From: Nitrobacteraceae bacterium AZCC 2146
Lineage (GTDB): Bacteria; Pseudomonadota; Alphaproteobacteria; Rhizobiales; Xanthobacteraceae
Direction: 5' to 3'
NCBI GenBank assembly: GCA_036924855.1
Contig: JBAGRP010000001.1
Coordinates: 930,001-994,000, forward strand
Length of the DNA stretch: 64,000 nt
Positions 7,589-14,422 of this stretch are shown piece by piece. The position numbers and the translations under genes are program-made. Within the stretch, counting starts at the first letter, position 1; every line of letters begins with the position of its first letter. The notes beneath the pieces are model-generated. The model searched no databases and had not been told where the DNA came from. It was given only the letters and a program-made list of their open reading frames with translations.

Positions 7589-8125
7589 TCACCCAGACAG
7601 ATCATCATCAGTCAGAAGCTCAGAAAATCTATAGAGGCGAATAGCGGCTTCGCCGCGGTAGCTCTTTTCCGCCTCCATGAAAACATAACGGTATTTTCCG
7701 GCTGCCATCATTTGTAAGACTGGATTGAGGACATCAGCTGGCATGTGAAGGTTGGCTGAATAATCCTTGCCGCGATGCGAGATCCAGCCGACTGCTTTCG
7801 GCTGGTCCGTTGATTTACGCTCCGACTCCACGAGCCGATAGTCCGGGAAGCATGTGAGTTTAGCCTTCGCCGCAACTAAAGCTTTTGGCTGGAGAATTAC
7901 CCCCTCGATGACCAGGTGGCGGAAGTCATCATAGGGGCCGCTACTAAATTTCGTGACGGCGACGCCAAACATGTAGTCCCAATGCCAGTCTCGAATTTCG
8001 ATGACGTGATAAACGCGTTCGACGCGGGGTCTTCCAGGCGCCCGCTTTCGCTTTTTCGCTGGCGCAATATTTTTCGCTTGATCTTGTTGACCTGACACGG
8101 CCACCGCTCCAAACCGCGTGCTCAT
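7589..8125 (-). CDS. Conserved hypothetical protein with basic N-terminus
   Basis: 178-residue protein. The first 40 residues are basic and contain an AT-hook-like stretch (KKRKRAPGRPRVER). The rest looks globular, with alternating strands (VYHVIEIRDWHWDYMFGVAV, FRHLVIEGVILQP, YRYVFMEAEK). No recognisable domain. It lies 39 bp downstream of the excisionase-like gene on the same strand, so they may be one transcript. No clear ribosome binding site precedes the ATG. Confidence 0.5.
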   Translation of the reverse strand: MSTRFGAVAVSGQQDQAKNIAPAKKRKRAPGRPRVERVYHVIEIRDWHWDYMFGVAVTKFSSGPYDDFRHLVIEGVILQPKALVAAKAKLTCFPDYRLVESERKSTDQPKAVGWISHRGKDYSANLHMPADVLNPVLQMMAAGKYRYVFMEAEKSYRGEAAIRLYRFSELLTDDDLSG

Positions 8126-8164
8126 CGACCAGTGACGCTTCTGACAATCGGCCGCGTGCGAAAT

Positions 8165-8836
8165 TCACCCGAGTGTTCTTGCGCTCGCAATTCGTAACCA
8201 TTCGGCCTCGCCAGCGGGGGTTATCCCATAATATGGCACTCGATCGCCGCCGCGCTCCTGAACGATCTCAACATAGCCGCGAGCAGCAAGACGCTCCGTC
8301 GTGGCTAGGCCCGTTCCCTTGAAATAGCCGATGGCACCTTTGGCCTTGAAATATATCTCTAAGGCAGCAACTTCGAGCTTTCGCATCGGAGAGGCTTTAA
8401 CGATCGCCTCCCACTCACCATCAGCATAGACACGCATCCCGTTCGGATATTTCCCAACCGGCAATTCCTCCATGCCGATTTGGCCTGCTTGCCAGCGCTC
8501 ATACGCATTCGAGAGAGGATCGTCTGCCGATCTGCTGCTTTTGCCAAGTCTGTCGCCAAAACGTCGCGGTGGTGTGAGATCGTCAGAGATGTCGCTCGAA
8601 GGGTCGAACGTCGGAGAAGAAGTCGCGCGATCATCCCCGATTGCGTCGAATGCTTCGTCGAGACGGTACCGGTCCCAGATCACGCAACCATCGATTCGCT
8701 TGGGTTGCGGCATCCTGCCGTCGCGAACCATCTCGTCAAATTTCCCGACGGAAACCCCGATCCAATCGGACGCGGCTTCGCGTCGAAGGCCGCGGGGCGC
8801 ATAGGCCCGACTGGAAAGACTTTTGGAGCGCTTCAT
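8165..8836 (-). CDS. AlpA/excisionase-like HTH protein
   Basis: 223-residue protein. The N-terminal 70 residues fit a MerR-like excisionase/AlpA helix-turn-helix: LRREAASDWIGVSVGKFDEM, then DGRMPQPKRIDGCVIWDRYRLDEAFD. The middle is low-complexity. The C-terminal 80 residues contain a second winged-helix-like part (ERLAARGYVEIVQERGG...YYGITPAGEAEW). Proteins of this kind are common in phage-derived and integrative islands and regulate excision or island genes. I start at 8836; ATGs at 8845 and 8878 are alternatives. Confidence 0.6.
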   Translation of the reverse strand: MKRSKSLSSRAYAPRGLRREAASDWIGVSVGKFDEMVRDGRMPQPKRIDGCVIWDRYRLDEAFDAIGDDRATSSPTFDPSSDISDDLTPPRRFGDRLGKSSRSADDPLSNAYERWQAGQIGMEELPVGKYPNGMRVYADGEWEAIVKASPMRKLEVAALEIYFKAKGAIGYFKGTGLATTERLAARGYVEIVQERGGDRVPYYGITPAGEAEWLRIASARTLG

Positions 8837-8973
8837 GCTTGCCATGATCGCACACAGCCGCTGACGGGTGCCAGTCAACCGGAACTGTCTGCACGGAATT
8901 CACAGGCGGTACGCGCGCCAAAGCGCCCCGAGAGGGGAATGTTGATTGAAAAATAACCAAATCAGGTGCAGCG

Positions 8974-9253
8974 TGTCAGCGGGCCTAGAAAACCCTGACG
9001 CAAGATTGAGGCGCGCGACCCTTGGCGGGGGAGCGGCCTGACGACGCAATAGAGCTTTAGCGGGCTCGAAAACGTCTGAGGATGCACTTAGCGGTGCACC
9101 AACCTGGCCATTATGGCCGGGAGCGGTGCGCCATGTCCAGAGCTTAGCGGCTTAAAAGTGCATCGGCCTGTCTCTTGCGCAGGTTTTCTAGCTCCCGGCT
9201 GCCGGTCTGTTACCGGCGACGGCCCTAGAAAAGCCAACCGCAAGAGAACCATC
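8974..9253 (+). ncRNA. Structured leader, candidate riboregulator of the Tat gene
   Basis: Non-coding and densely self-complementary. Direct copies of CTAGAAAA-N6-CGCAAGA occur at 8985-9005 and 9225-9245. An inverted copy (CTCTTGCG 9172-9179, TTTTCTAG 9184-9191) can pair with either. The downstream copy contains the probable ribosome binding site AAGAG (9242-9246), 7 nt before the ATG at 9254, so that pairing would hide it. Inside the downstream structure GCCGGT/ACCGGC (9201-9217) forms a hairpin. Three small hairpins share the loop TTAGCG (9057-9062, 9088-9093, 9144-9149). GGCCATTATGGCC (9106-9118) lies inside a further stem. No family recognised; 8837-8973 upstream shows nothing definite. 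Confidence 0.55.
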
Positions 9254-9853
9254 ATGACGTTAGCTAGACCCATGTTTCCGCCGGTCGACCCGACCCGCCG
9301 GCGCTTCCTGTCTGCCACTGCTGGCCTAGCCGCCGGTGGCACCGCGATCGCGCTGGCAATCCAACCGGCGCGGGCCACAGCGGCTCCCCTGCCCGCGCTC
9401 AGCCCGCCATCCACGCCGCTGGACGGCTCCGAGGCGTCTCCAGCACTCCGCGCCGCGGCGCGGGCGCTGCAAGAGGCCAGCGATGCGCTGGACGCCGCCA
9501 AGGCGGCATTCAAAACCCAAGACGATCTGGCCGTCGAATGGCAGAATCAGAACCCGGCGCCCAGTGGCGACCGCCGGAAGCTGAAGCGATGGCACCGGCG
9601 CGCGCGTGACTACCGCGAAACGTCGGCCATGAGGCTGGCGTGGGATGCGCAGATCGCAGCCGAAGAGGCATTCGAGGCCGCGCAGGTCGAGGTCGCGAAG
9701 GTCAAACCGCGAGACACAACCGATCTCGTGTTGAAGGCGTGTCTGGCATTCGTTTTCGAGGAGCCAGGCAAACAGATCGGTTGGAACGCCCATGTCATCG
9801 CCCGGTCGGTGGCGCTGAGTCTCGCCAACATGGCATCGGCGGTGGCATCATGA
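9254..9853 (+). CDS. Tat-exported protein of unknown function
   Basis: 199-residue protein with a twin-arginine signal: RRRFLSATAGLAAGG near residue 15, then a hydrophobic stretch and an Ala-rich cleavage region near residue 38. The mature part is helical and charged, with an Ala/Asp/Lys coiled-coil-like section (residues 65-100). It belongs to a Tat-signal family that I recall as multi-copy in Bradyrhizobium-type islands, usually beside an acidic EPSLG protein, as here. Translation starts behind the structured leader. Unknown function; presumed periplasmic. Confidence 0.7.
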   Translation: MTLARPMFPPVDPTRRRFLSATAGLAAGGTAIALAIQPARATAAPLPALSPPSTPLDGSEASPALRAAARALQEASDALDAAKAAFKTQDDLAVEWQNQNPAPSGDRRKLKRWHRRARDYRETSAMRLAWDAQIAAEEAFEAAQVEVAKVKPRDTTDLVLKACLAFVFEEPGKQIGWNAHVIARSVALSLANMASAVAS

Positions 9854-10377
9854 GCACCCGCAAGCGCCCCGCAGCGCCAAAACCCGCGATCTACATCAAG
9901 ACGGACGTATCTCCGGAAACGCTCTTTCAGGCCATCGGCAGGCTGCGGAAAGAGGCGGCCGACGAGATTGACCGGCTTCTGACGTTTCTGGACAGCCTCG
10001 AGGATACCGACGTCGACTTAGGAATCGACGACGAGCCCCACGATCAGACGGGAGAAGACGACGAGGACGGCGTCGACAGCGAGCCCAGCTTAGGCTGGAC
10101 CGACTCGGGCGGAGGCGTTCTGTGCACCGGCCATTTCGACTTGGATGCCGAGGGCGAGGAACACGACGGCAGCGAGCCCGACGTCGACGACGAACCTTCC
10201 TTGGGCTCTTCTAACGACTATCACGGCAAGGGGACCGACTACGATCATATCGCGCCGGCGAACATAACCGACGCTGAAGGCCCGGACTACGACTTTGAAC
10301 CGTCGTTGTGTGGTGTCGGCAGTCATGTTGTCGGCGGCTTCGGCAACGACCGGGATCTTGAAGCCACCACGATCTAA
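9850..10377 (+). CDS. Acidic EPSLG-repeat protein
   Basis: 175-residue, strongly acidic protein. A basic start is followed by a helical segment (TLFQAIGRLRKEAADEIDRLLTFL) and then Asp/Glu-rich sequence with three copies of an (E/D)EPSLGW-like motif (SEPSLGW, DEPSLGSS, FEPSLCG). The ATG overlaps the stop of the Tat gene (ATGA), so they are translated together. The family is recognisable by the EPSLG motif but has no known function. No signal peptide, so it probably stays in the cytoplasm. Confidence 0.7.
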   Translation: MSTRKRPAAPKPAIYIKTDVSPETLFQAIGRLRKEAADEIDRLLTFLDSLEDTDVDLGIDDEPHDQTGEDDEDGVDSEPSLGWTDSGGGVLCTGHFDLDAEGEEHDGSEPDVDDEPSLGSSNDYHGKGTDYDHIAPANITDAEGPDYDFEPSLCGVGSHVVGGFGNDRDLEATTI

Positions 10378-10397
10378 GATCTCGACATTATAGCAGG

Positions 10398-10421
10398 GCC
10401 CGCCGGTTCACGCCGGCGGGC
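10398..10421 (+). terminator. Strong hairpin after the Tat/EPSLG pair
   Basis: GCCCGCCGG (10398-10406) and CCGGCGGGC (10413-10421) form a perfect 9-bp stem with a 6-nt loop, 20 bp after the EPSLG stop. No T-run, so intrinsic termination is plausible but not certain. Confidence 0.5.
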
Positions 10422-10452
10422 GTAGTGGGGCCCGTCTACGCAAGGTCGGCTT

Positions 10453-10632
10453 TCACGCCGCGTGATCTGTGGGCTCAGCGCGCGCGGTGATTTCTTTTGT
10501 AGGGCTCTCGGTCTGCGGACGATTTTCGGTAAGCTGCGAGACAAGGGGCTTTTCACGAGGAGCAAGTTCACAACGTGCGGCCCATCGCCGTTCAAACCGC
10601 CGCTGCAGGTCCAGCGGAATGTTGTTGCTCAT
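10453..10632 (-). CDS. Small conserved protein with NIPLDLQRRFERRWAAR start
   Basis: 59-residue protein whose start (NIPLDLQRRFERRWAAR) is a recurrent pattern in small Bradyrhizobium-type proteins; the rest is polar and probably disordered. The ATG at 10632 has AGGAG 8 nt upstream. An upstream ATG at 10683 lacks one. Function unknown. Convergent with the EPSLG gene. Confidence 0.5.
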   Translation of the reverse strand: MSNNIPLDLQRRFERRWAARCELAPREKPLVSQLTENRPQTESPTKEITARAEPTDHAA

Positions 10633-10689
10633 TGGAGACGCTCCTGGCCTCACGAATGCCCCAGGTTTCGTATCAACGCGCAACTTCCT

Positions 10690-10863
10690 TTAAGGTTCAA
10701 ACTTCACCACCCCAGGCAGAGTAATTGAGGTGACTAGCGCGCCGCTGACGGTGAGCCATCCAGCCTCCGGAGCCAGCAGATTAAAGCCCGAAAATTCGAT
10801 ACCGGCGCCATAGGTAAAGAGTGTACGTTTGAGTGTGCGCAGAAGTTCTTGTGATTTTAAAAT
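10690..10863 (-). pseudogene. Truncated gene fragment beside tRNA-Ser
   Basis: A 57-codon minus-strand frame bounded upstream by a stop (10864-10866) and lacking an ATG. It reads as protein-like sequence (LKRTLFTYGAGIEFSGFNLL, then WLTVSGALVTSITLPGVVKF) before TAA at 10690-10692. The lack of a start and the position 30 bp from the tRNA 3' end suggest a gene cut at an integration boundary. Family not recognised. Otherwise 10633-10894 contains nothing evident. Confidence 0.35.
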
Positions 10864-10894
10864 CTACGTAATATCAAATACTTAGTGGATTATT

Positions 10895-10984
10895 TGGCGG
10901 AAGGGGTGGGATTCGAACCCACGGTACCCTTGCAGGTACGGCGGTTTTCAAGACCGCTGCCTTAAACCACTCGGCCACCCTTCC
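10895..10984 (-). tRNA. tRNA-Ser (anticodon UGA)
   Basis: A 90-nt class II tRNA on the minus strand with encoded CCA. The acceptor arms GGAAGGG and CCCTTCC pair, followed by G and then CCA. The D-arm begins GGCCGAGTGG, the anticodon loop reads CTTGAAA (anticodon TGA), a long variable arm follows, and the T-loop is GGTTCGAATCC. Its 3' end faces the accessory region at lower coordinates, the usual orientation for a tRNA used as an integration site. Confidence 0.97.
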
Positions 10985-11218
10985 GTTGGACGCCCCGGAC
11001 TTAGCAAAGCCGCGGCAGGGGGGAAAGGGTTGATTGTCGGCCATCCGGCGCGGATGCGCACAGCATGCGCTCGCAGATTTCCGACGTGGGCGCCCTCCCC
11101 GCGAAACCCTCCTGAAACACGATTCTCCGGATCCGCCATGAACGCGATCTTCGGACGTCGCGACTGATCGGCAGGGACACAGCAACGGCGCATCGCGCCA
11201 ACCCAATGGAGAACGACC

Positions 11219-11491
11219 ATGTTTCGCAAACTGACTCGCAAACTGACTCTTGGATTGATCGCTGCGGCTGCGCTCGGTGCGGCCGCCCTCGCCCCCAGCG
11301 CCGCTTCCGCCCACGGCTTCGGCTGGCATGGCGGCGGCTGGCACGGTGGATGGCATGGCGGCTTCGGCCATCACGGCTTCTACGGCCCCACCCTGTATGT
11401 CGGCGGCCTCACCGACGACTGCCTGCAGCGCCGGATCGTCGAGACCCGCCGCGGACCGCGCGTGCGCATGGTCAATGTCTGCGCCTTCTGA
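11219..11491 (+). CDS. Small secreted Gly/His-rich protein
   Basis: 90-residue protein. The N-terminal signal peptide (LGLIAAAALGAAALAPSAASA) has an AxA cleavage site near residue 31. A Gly/His/Trp-rich stretch (HGGGWHGGWHGGFGHHGF) follows, then the conserved-looking end DDCLQRRIVETRRGPRVRMV with one Cys on each side. The His-rich stretch could bind metal. GGAG lies 7 nt before the ATG. Likely periplasmic; unknown function. A terminator follows at 11514. Confidence 0.7.
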   Translation: MFRKLTRKLTLGLIAAAALGAAALAPSAASAHGFGWHGGGWHGGWHGGFGHHGFYGPTLYVGGLTDDCLQRRIVETRRGPRVRMVNVCAF

Positions 11492-11513
11492 TTGCACACG
11501 TTGCATTAAGCAC

Positions 11514-11545
11514 AAGCCCCGGTCGCCGCTGCGGCCGGGGCTTTT
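11514..11545 (+). terminator. Rho-independent terminator
   Basis: AAGCCCCGG (11514-11522) pairs with CCGGGGCTT (11535-11543), followed by TT, 23 bp downstream of the small secreted protein gene. Confidence 0.75.
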
Positions 11546-11664
11546 GCCGCCCGAATCGGGCAATCGGGGCGGCGCTGTGGCCCCGCGGTGACAGCCAGTC
11601 CTGTAGAATCCCGCTAAGAAGGCCGAATTCGCCAGCATCTTGAGGGCGATGAAAGGCCTTCTTG

Positions 11665-12471
11665 ATGAAAACCCTTGTTCTTGCCGCGGTCCTCGCAGCA
11701 TCGGGCGCGGCTTCCGCCGCAGCTGCCGATCTGCCGGCGCGCGTCTGGACCAAGGCGCCCGCGGCAGCGGACGTGAGCTACAACTGGGGCGGCTGGTATG
11801 TCGGCGGCAACGCCGGAGGCGCCTGGGGCCGCAGCGATGCCTCCAGCGCGTTCGTCAACGGTACCGCGCCGATCGCCAACCAGCAGGCGGTGGCGGCCAC
11901 CTCTCCCCGGCTCGATCCGGACGGCTTCACCGGTGGCGGCCAGGTCGGCTACAATCACCAGGTCGATCGCTGGCTGTTCGGCGTCGAGGCCGACGCCAAT
12001 TACTACGGCCTGAAGCAGACGCGCAGCGTCACCGCCCCGGCGCCAATCGGCATCAGCACCTTCACGACCACCAATTCGGTGACCACCGACTGGCTCGTCA
12101 CGCTGCGTCCCCGCGTCGGCTATGCCCTCGATCGCACGCTGTTCTACGCCACCGGCGGCCTGGCCCTGACCGAAGTGAAATTCGGCTCGGCCTTCACCGA
12201 CAGCACCGGCCAGAACGAAGCCGCGAGCTTTTCCAAGACCGTGGCCGGCTGGACCGCCGGCGCCGGCGTCGAGCACGCCTTCACCAACAACTGGTCGGCC
12301 AAGGTCGAGTACCTCTATTCGGACTTCGGCAAGCAATCGGTCTCCGGCCCGGTGTTCGCAGGGCAAAGCCCGACCACCAGCATCATCGCCCACGACATCG
12401 ACCTGAAAACCAACACGGTGCGCGGCGGCCTGAACTATCATTTCGGCGGCCCGGCAGTGGCGCGCTACTGA
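11665..12471 (+). CDS. Outer-membrane beta-barrel protein (Omp25/RopB type)
   Basis: 268-residue protein with a signal peptide (LVLAAVLAASGAASAAAADLP). The mature part has the family pattern YNWGGWYVGGNAGGAWG at the first strand, then GFTGGGQVGYNHQVDRWLFG with GVEADANYYG, amphipathic strands such as WLVTLRPRVGYALDRTLFYATGGLA, and the terminal strand VRGGLNYHF before the last residues. These are small outer-membrane porin-like barrels abundant in Rhizobiales. I use the ATG at 11665 (AAAGG 8 nt upstream) rather than the overlapping TTG. A strong bidirectional terminator follows. Confidence 0.9.
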   Translation: MKTLVLAAVLAASGAASAAAADLPARVWTKAPAAADVSYNWGGWYVGGNAGGAWGRSDASSAFVNGTAPIANQQAVAATSPRLDPDGFTGGGQVGYNHQVDRWLFGVEADANYYGLKQTRSVTAPAPIGISTFTTTNSVTTDWLVTLRPRVGYALDRTLFYATGGLALTEVKFGSAFTDSTGQNEAASFSKTVAGWTAGAGVEHAFTNNWSAKVEYLYSDFGKQSVSGPVFAGQSPTTSIIAHDIDLKTNTVRGGLNYHFGGPAVARY

Positions 12472-12497
12472 TCGTCCGCGACGGCGTGATCGCACAA

Positions 12498-12525
12498 AAA
12501 AGCCCCCGCATATCCGGGGGCTTTT
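12498..12525. terminator. Bidirectional rho-independent terminator
   Basis: AAAAGCCCCCG (12498-12508) pairs with CGGGGGCTTTT (12515-12525) around a 6-nt loop. It serves the plus-strand Omp gene, and its T-run on the minus strand can serve the convergent gene at 12547. Confidence 0.85.
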
Positions 12526-12546
12526 GTATTTGCGGCCACGGTCTGA

Positions 12547-12786
12547 TCAGTCCGCCAGCGCCAGTACCGGCACTTCCGCCGATTGCTGCTCGGCCGATTG
12601 CTGCTCGATGGTGATGGTCCATTGCAGCGGCCAGCATGTCAGGTCCGGGCGAATCGCGTGGATGTAGCCGCTGACGAAAATGCCGTCCGCGTCGTTCTTG
12701 AAATGCTCATCGACCCGCTGGCCATGGAGATGCGCCATCCGGCAGCGGCGCATCTGGGCGTAGTCGGTGGTCTCGTACTTGGCCAA
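12547..12786 (-). CDS. Small conserved hypothetical protein, TTG start
   Basis: 79-residue soluble protein (KYETTDYAQMRRCRMAHLHG...) with no recognisable domain. Initiation at TTG 12786 is supported by GGAG exactly 7 nt upstream and by the lack of a well-placed ATG. The C-terminal part contains a perfect duplication giving EQQSAEQQSAE. Convergent with the Omp gene and sharing its bidirectional terminator. Confidence 0.55.
   Translation of the reverse strand: MAKYETTDYAQMRRCRMAHLHGQRVDEHFKNDADGIFVSGYIHAIRPDLTCWPLQWTITIEQQSAEQQSAEVPVLALAD
12578..12607. repeat. 15-bp perfect tandem duplication
   Basis: GCCGATTGCTGCTCG occurs twice in tandem (12578-12592, 12593-12607) inside the small minus-strand gene. 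It adds five residues in frame, as expected for replication slippage. Confidence 0.9.
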
Positions 12787-12982
12787 CGTCAGTCTCCGCG
12801 ATTACGATTGTACCCGCGAAGTGTCGGCCATTCACGGTTAACAAACTCTCAACCGGGAGTGTGGCGGTATCACGTTATTTCGGCGCCTGAAATTTTGCAG
12901 AAGGCCCGGACTTTACGCGATCGGATTCACCGCCGCTTCAAGAATCCGGAACAGATTTGGCGCGTATTATTCGGAGCGCCCC

Positions 12983-13171
12983 ATGTTCATCATCGCGAGC
13001 ATTTTCTCGATCGCCGCCGGTGTGTTCTACGCAGCCAGCGTCAACTCCACCGGATGGGCGAAGCAGGTCTGCCGCTACGGCGACGTGTTCTGCCTCAACC
13101 CGTCGTGGCTCGTCATGGCCGCTGCCGTGTCGGTGGTCTGGGCATTCTTCCTGCGCGTCGATCGGCTCTGA
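12983..13171 (+). CDS. Small two-helix membrane protein
   Basis: 62-residue protein with hydrophobic segments at residues 2-18 (FIIASIFSIAAGVFYAA) and 43-56 (LVMAAAVSVVWAFF). They are separated by a loop with two Cys (VCRYGDVFCL) that could form a disulfide on the periplasmic side. GGAG lies 7 nt before the ATG. Unknown function. Confidence 0.65.
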   Translation: MFIIASIFSIAAGVFYAASVNSTGWAKQVCRYGDVFCLNPSWLVMAAAVSVVWAFFLRVDRL

Positions 13172-13206
13172 GAAATTCGGGCAGAAGCAATCTTCGACAG
13201 CGCGGA

Positions 13207-13599
13207 CTATCGCGGTACCAGAAAATGCTCGTCCCACTCCTTGCGAGGCACTTCGGCGCCGAGCTGATAGGCGAACGACTTGATATCGAGTCCGTCGGGA
13301 CTGGTCTCGCAGGTATAGGAAAGCCGATACCACTTGCCGCCGCTGCGGATCGCACCGCCCGGCGCATGGATCCTGTCGCCGCGAAGAACGGTTTCCGCAA
13401 AGGCATAGGCGACGAATTCATCCGGTCGAAACCCCTTGTGCTCGCGGCCGACGGAGCCCATCGCACGGGCGTCGCAGCGCTGCTCGATGCGGGTCTCCGG
13501 TGACAGTTTCAGCATCTGCTCGGAACGGGATGGGGCGGCATGCGCAAACGAAGTCGCCGACGCAGCGATTGCTACGCCGATAAAACACAACAATTTCAT
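13207..13599 (-). CDS. DUF930-like periplasmic protein
   Basis: 130-residue protein with a signal peptide (KLLCFIGVAIAASATSFAHA). The mature domain (LSPETRIEQRCDARAMGSVG, then GFRPDEFVAYAFAE, GGKWYRLSYTCETSPDGLD) matches the pattern of DUF930 proteins of rhizobia. Two Cys in the domain may form a disulfide. I start at 13599, which places the signal peptide at the N-terminus; an in-frame ATG at 13641 gives a longer basic leader. Function unknown. Confidence 0.7.
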   Translation of the reverse strand: MKLLCFIGVAIAASATSFAHAAPSRSEQMLKLSPETRIEQRCDARAMGSVGREHKGFRPDEFVAYAFAETVLRGDRIHAPGGAIRSGGKWYRLSYTCETSPDGLDIKSFAYQLGAEVPRKEWDEHFLVPR

Positions 13600-13671
13600 A
13601 AGTTTAAGCCGGCGAGTTGATGCGCTTTGTGAGTGATTCAATCGCCATCAGGCTAGCACGTTCGCGCCAGC

Positions 13672-13702
13672 AAAAAACCCCGCTTGAACACCGAGCGAGG
13701 TT
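13672..13702 (-). terminator. Rho-independent terminator
   Basis: On the minus strand AACCTCGCT pairs with AGCGGGGTT (one mismatch) and the stem is followed by a T-run, TTTTTT (complement of 13672-13677). It lies 25 bp beyond the stop of the gene at 13727. Confidence 0.8.
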
Positions 13703-13726
13703 ACAAAGCCGCAATGTCTTCTTCGC

Positions 13727-13984
13727 CTAGCCGATGCGGTCGTAGGTCAGCAGCTGATGGAATTCGGAGGGCGCGAACTGTCGACCGCCGAGGCCTGAAA
13801 TTCTCACCTGCCATCCAGCATCGTTCAGCACCCGCGCCTGCGCTACCGCCACGTCCGGAATGATCCGGTGCGTCACCAGGCTCTGATCGTCTCGGGTGGC
13901 GTGAATGGTGAAGATCTCGCCCCGCCCCGGCGGCACCGGGTCCGCGGGCAATTCAAGGCCGCCATTCGAGATCATCGTCGCCAA
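13727..13984 (-). CDS. Small conserved hypothetical protein, TTG start
   Basis: 85-residue soluble protein (ISNGGLELPADPVPPGRGEI...) with short beta-like stretches and no recognised domain. The TTG at 13984 is preferred because GGAG lies 7 nt upstream. The nearby ATG at 13975 is too far from it. A clear terminator follows the stop. Confidence 0.5.
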   Translation of the reverse strand: MATMISNGGLELPADPVPPGRGEIFTIHATRDDQSLVTHRIIPDVAVAQARVLNDAGWQVRISGLGGRQFAPSEFHQLLTYDRIG

Positions 13985-14070
13985 CGGAATTCTCCATCGC
14001 TCGCCGTATGCCTGAGTTCATACTGCAACGGCATGGTTAATGAATTATTACCGTGACGGCCGTAACCTCA

Positions 14071-14319
<249 letters not shown>

Positions 14320-14331
14320 CTATGAGAGGGA

Positions 14332-14356
14332 AACGTGCCGGGGACCGACTGGTTCC
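14332..14356 (-). promoter_or_regulatory. EcfG-type (general stress) promoter
   Basis: On the minus strand GGAAC (14352-14356) and CGTT (14332-14335) are separated by exactly 16 bp, matching the alphaproteobacterial sigma-EcfG consensus GGAAC-N16/17-CGTT. It is placed correctly for the gene starting at 14307. Confidence 0.75.
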
Positions 14357-14422
14357 GCCTGGGAACGCGACTTAAAAGATCTGTAACGAGCATCGGCTAC
14401 GCCTGCACCGTGCGAGGAAGCC

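Noticed and set aside
10874..11701. 275-codon minus-strand open frame across tRNA-Ser and the secreted-protein gene
   Set aside because: It translates the tRNA and the antisense of two supported plus-strand genes, with no domain or ribosome binding site.
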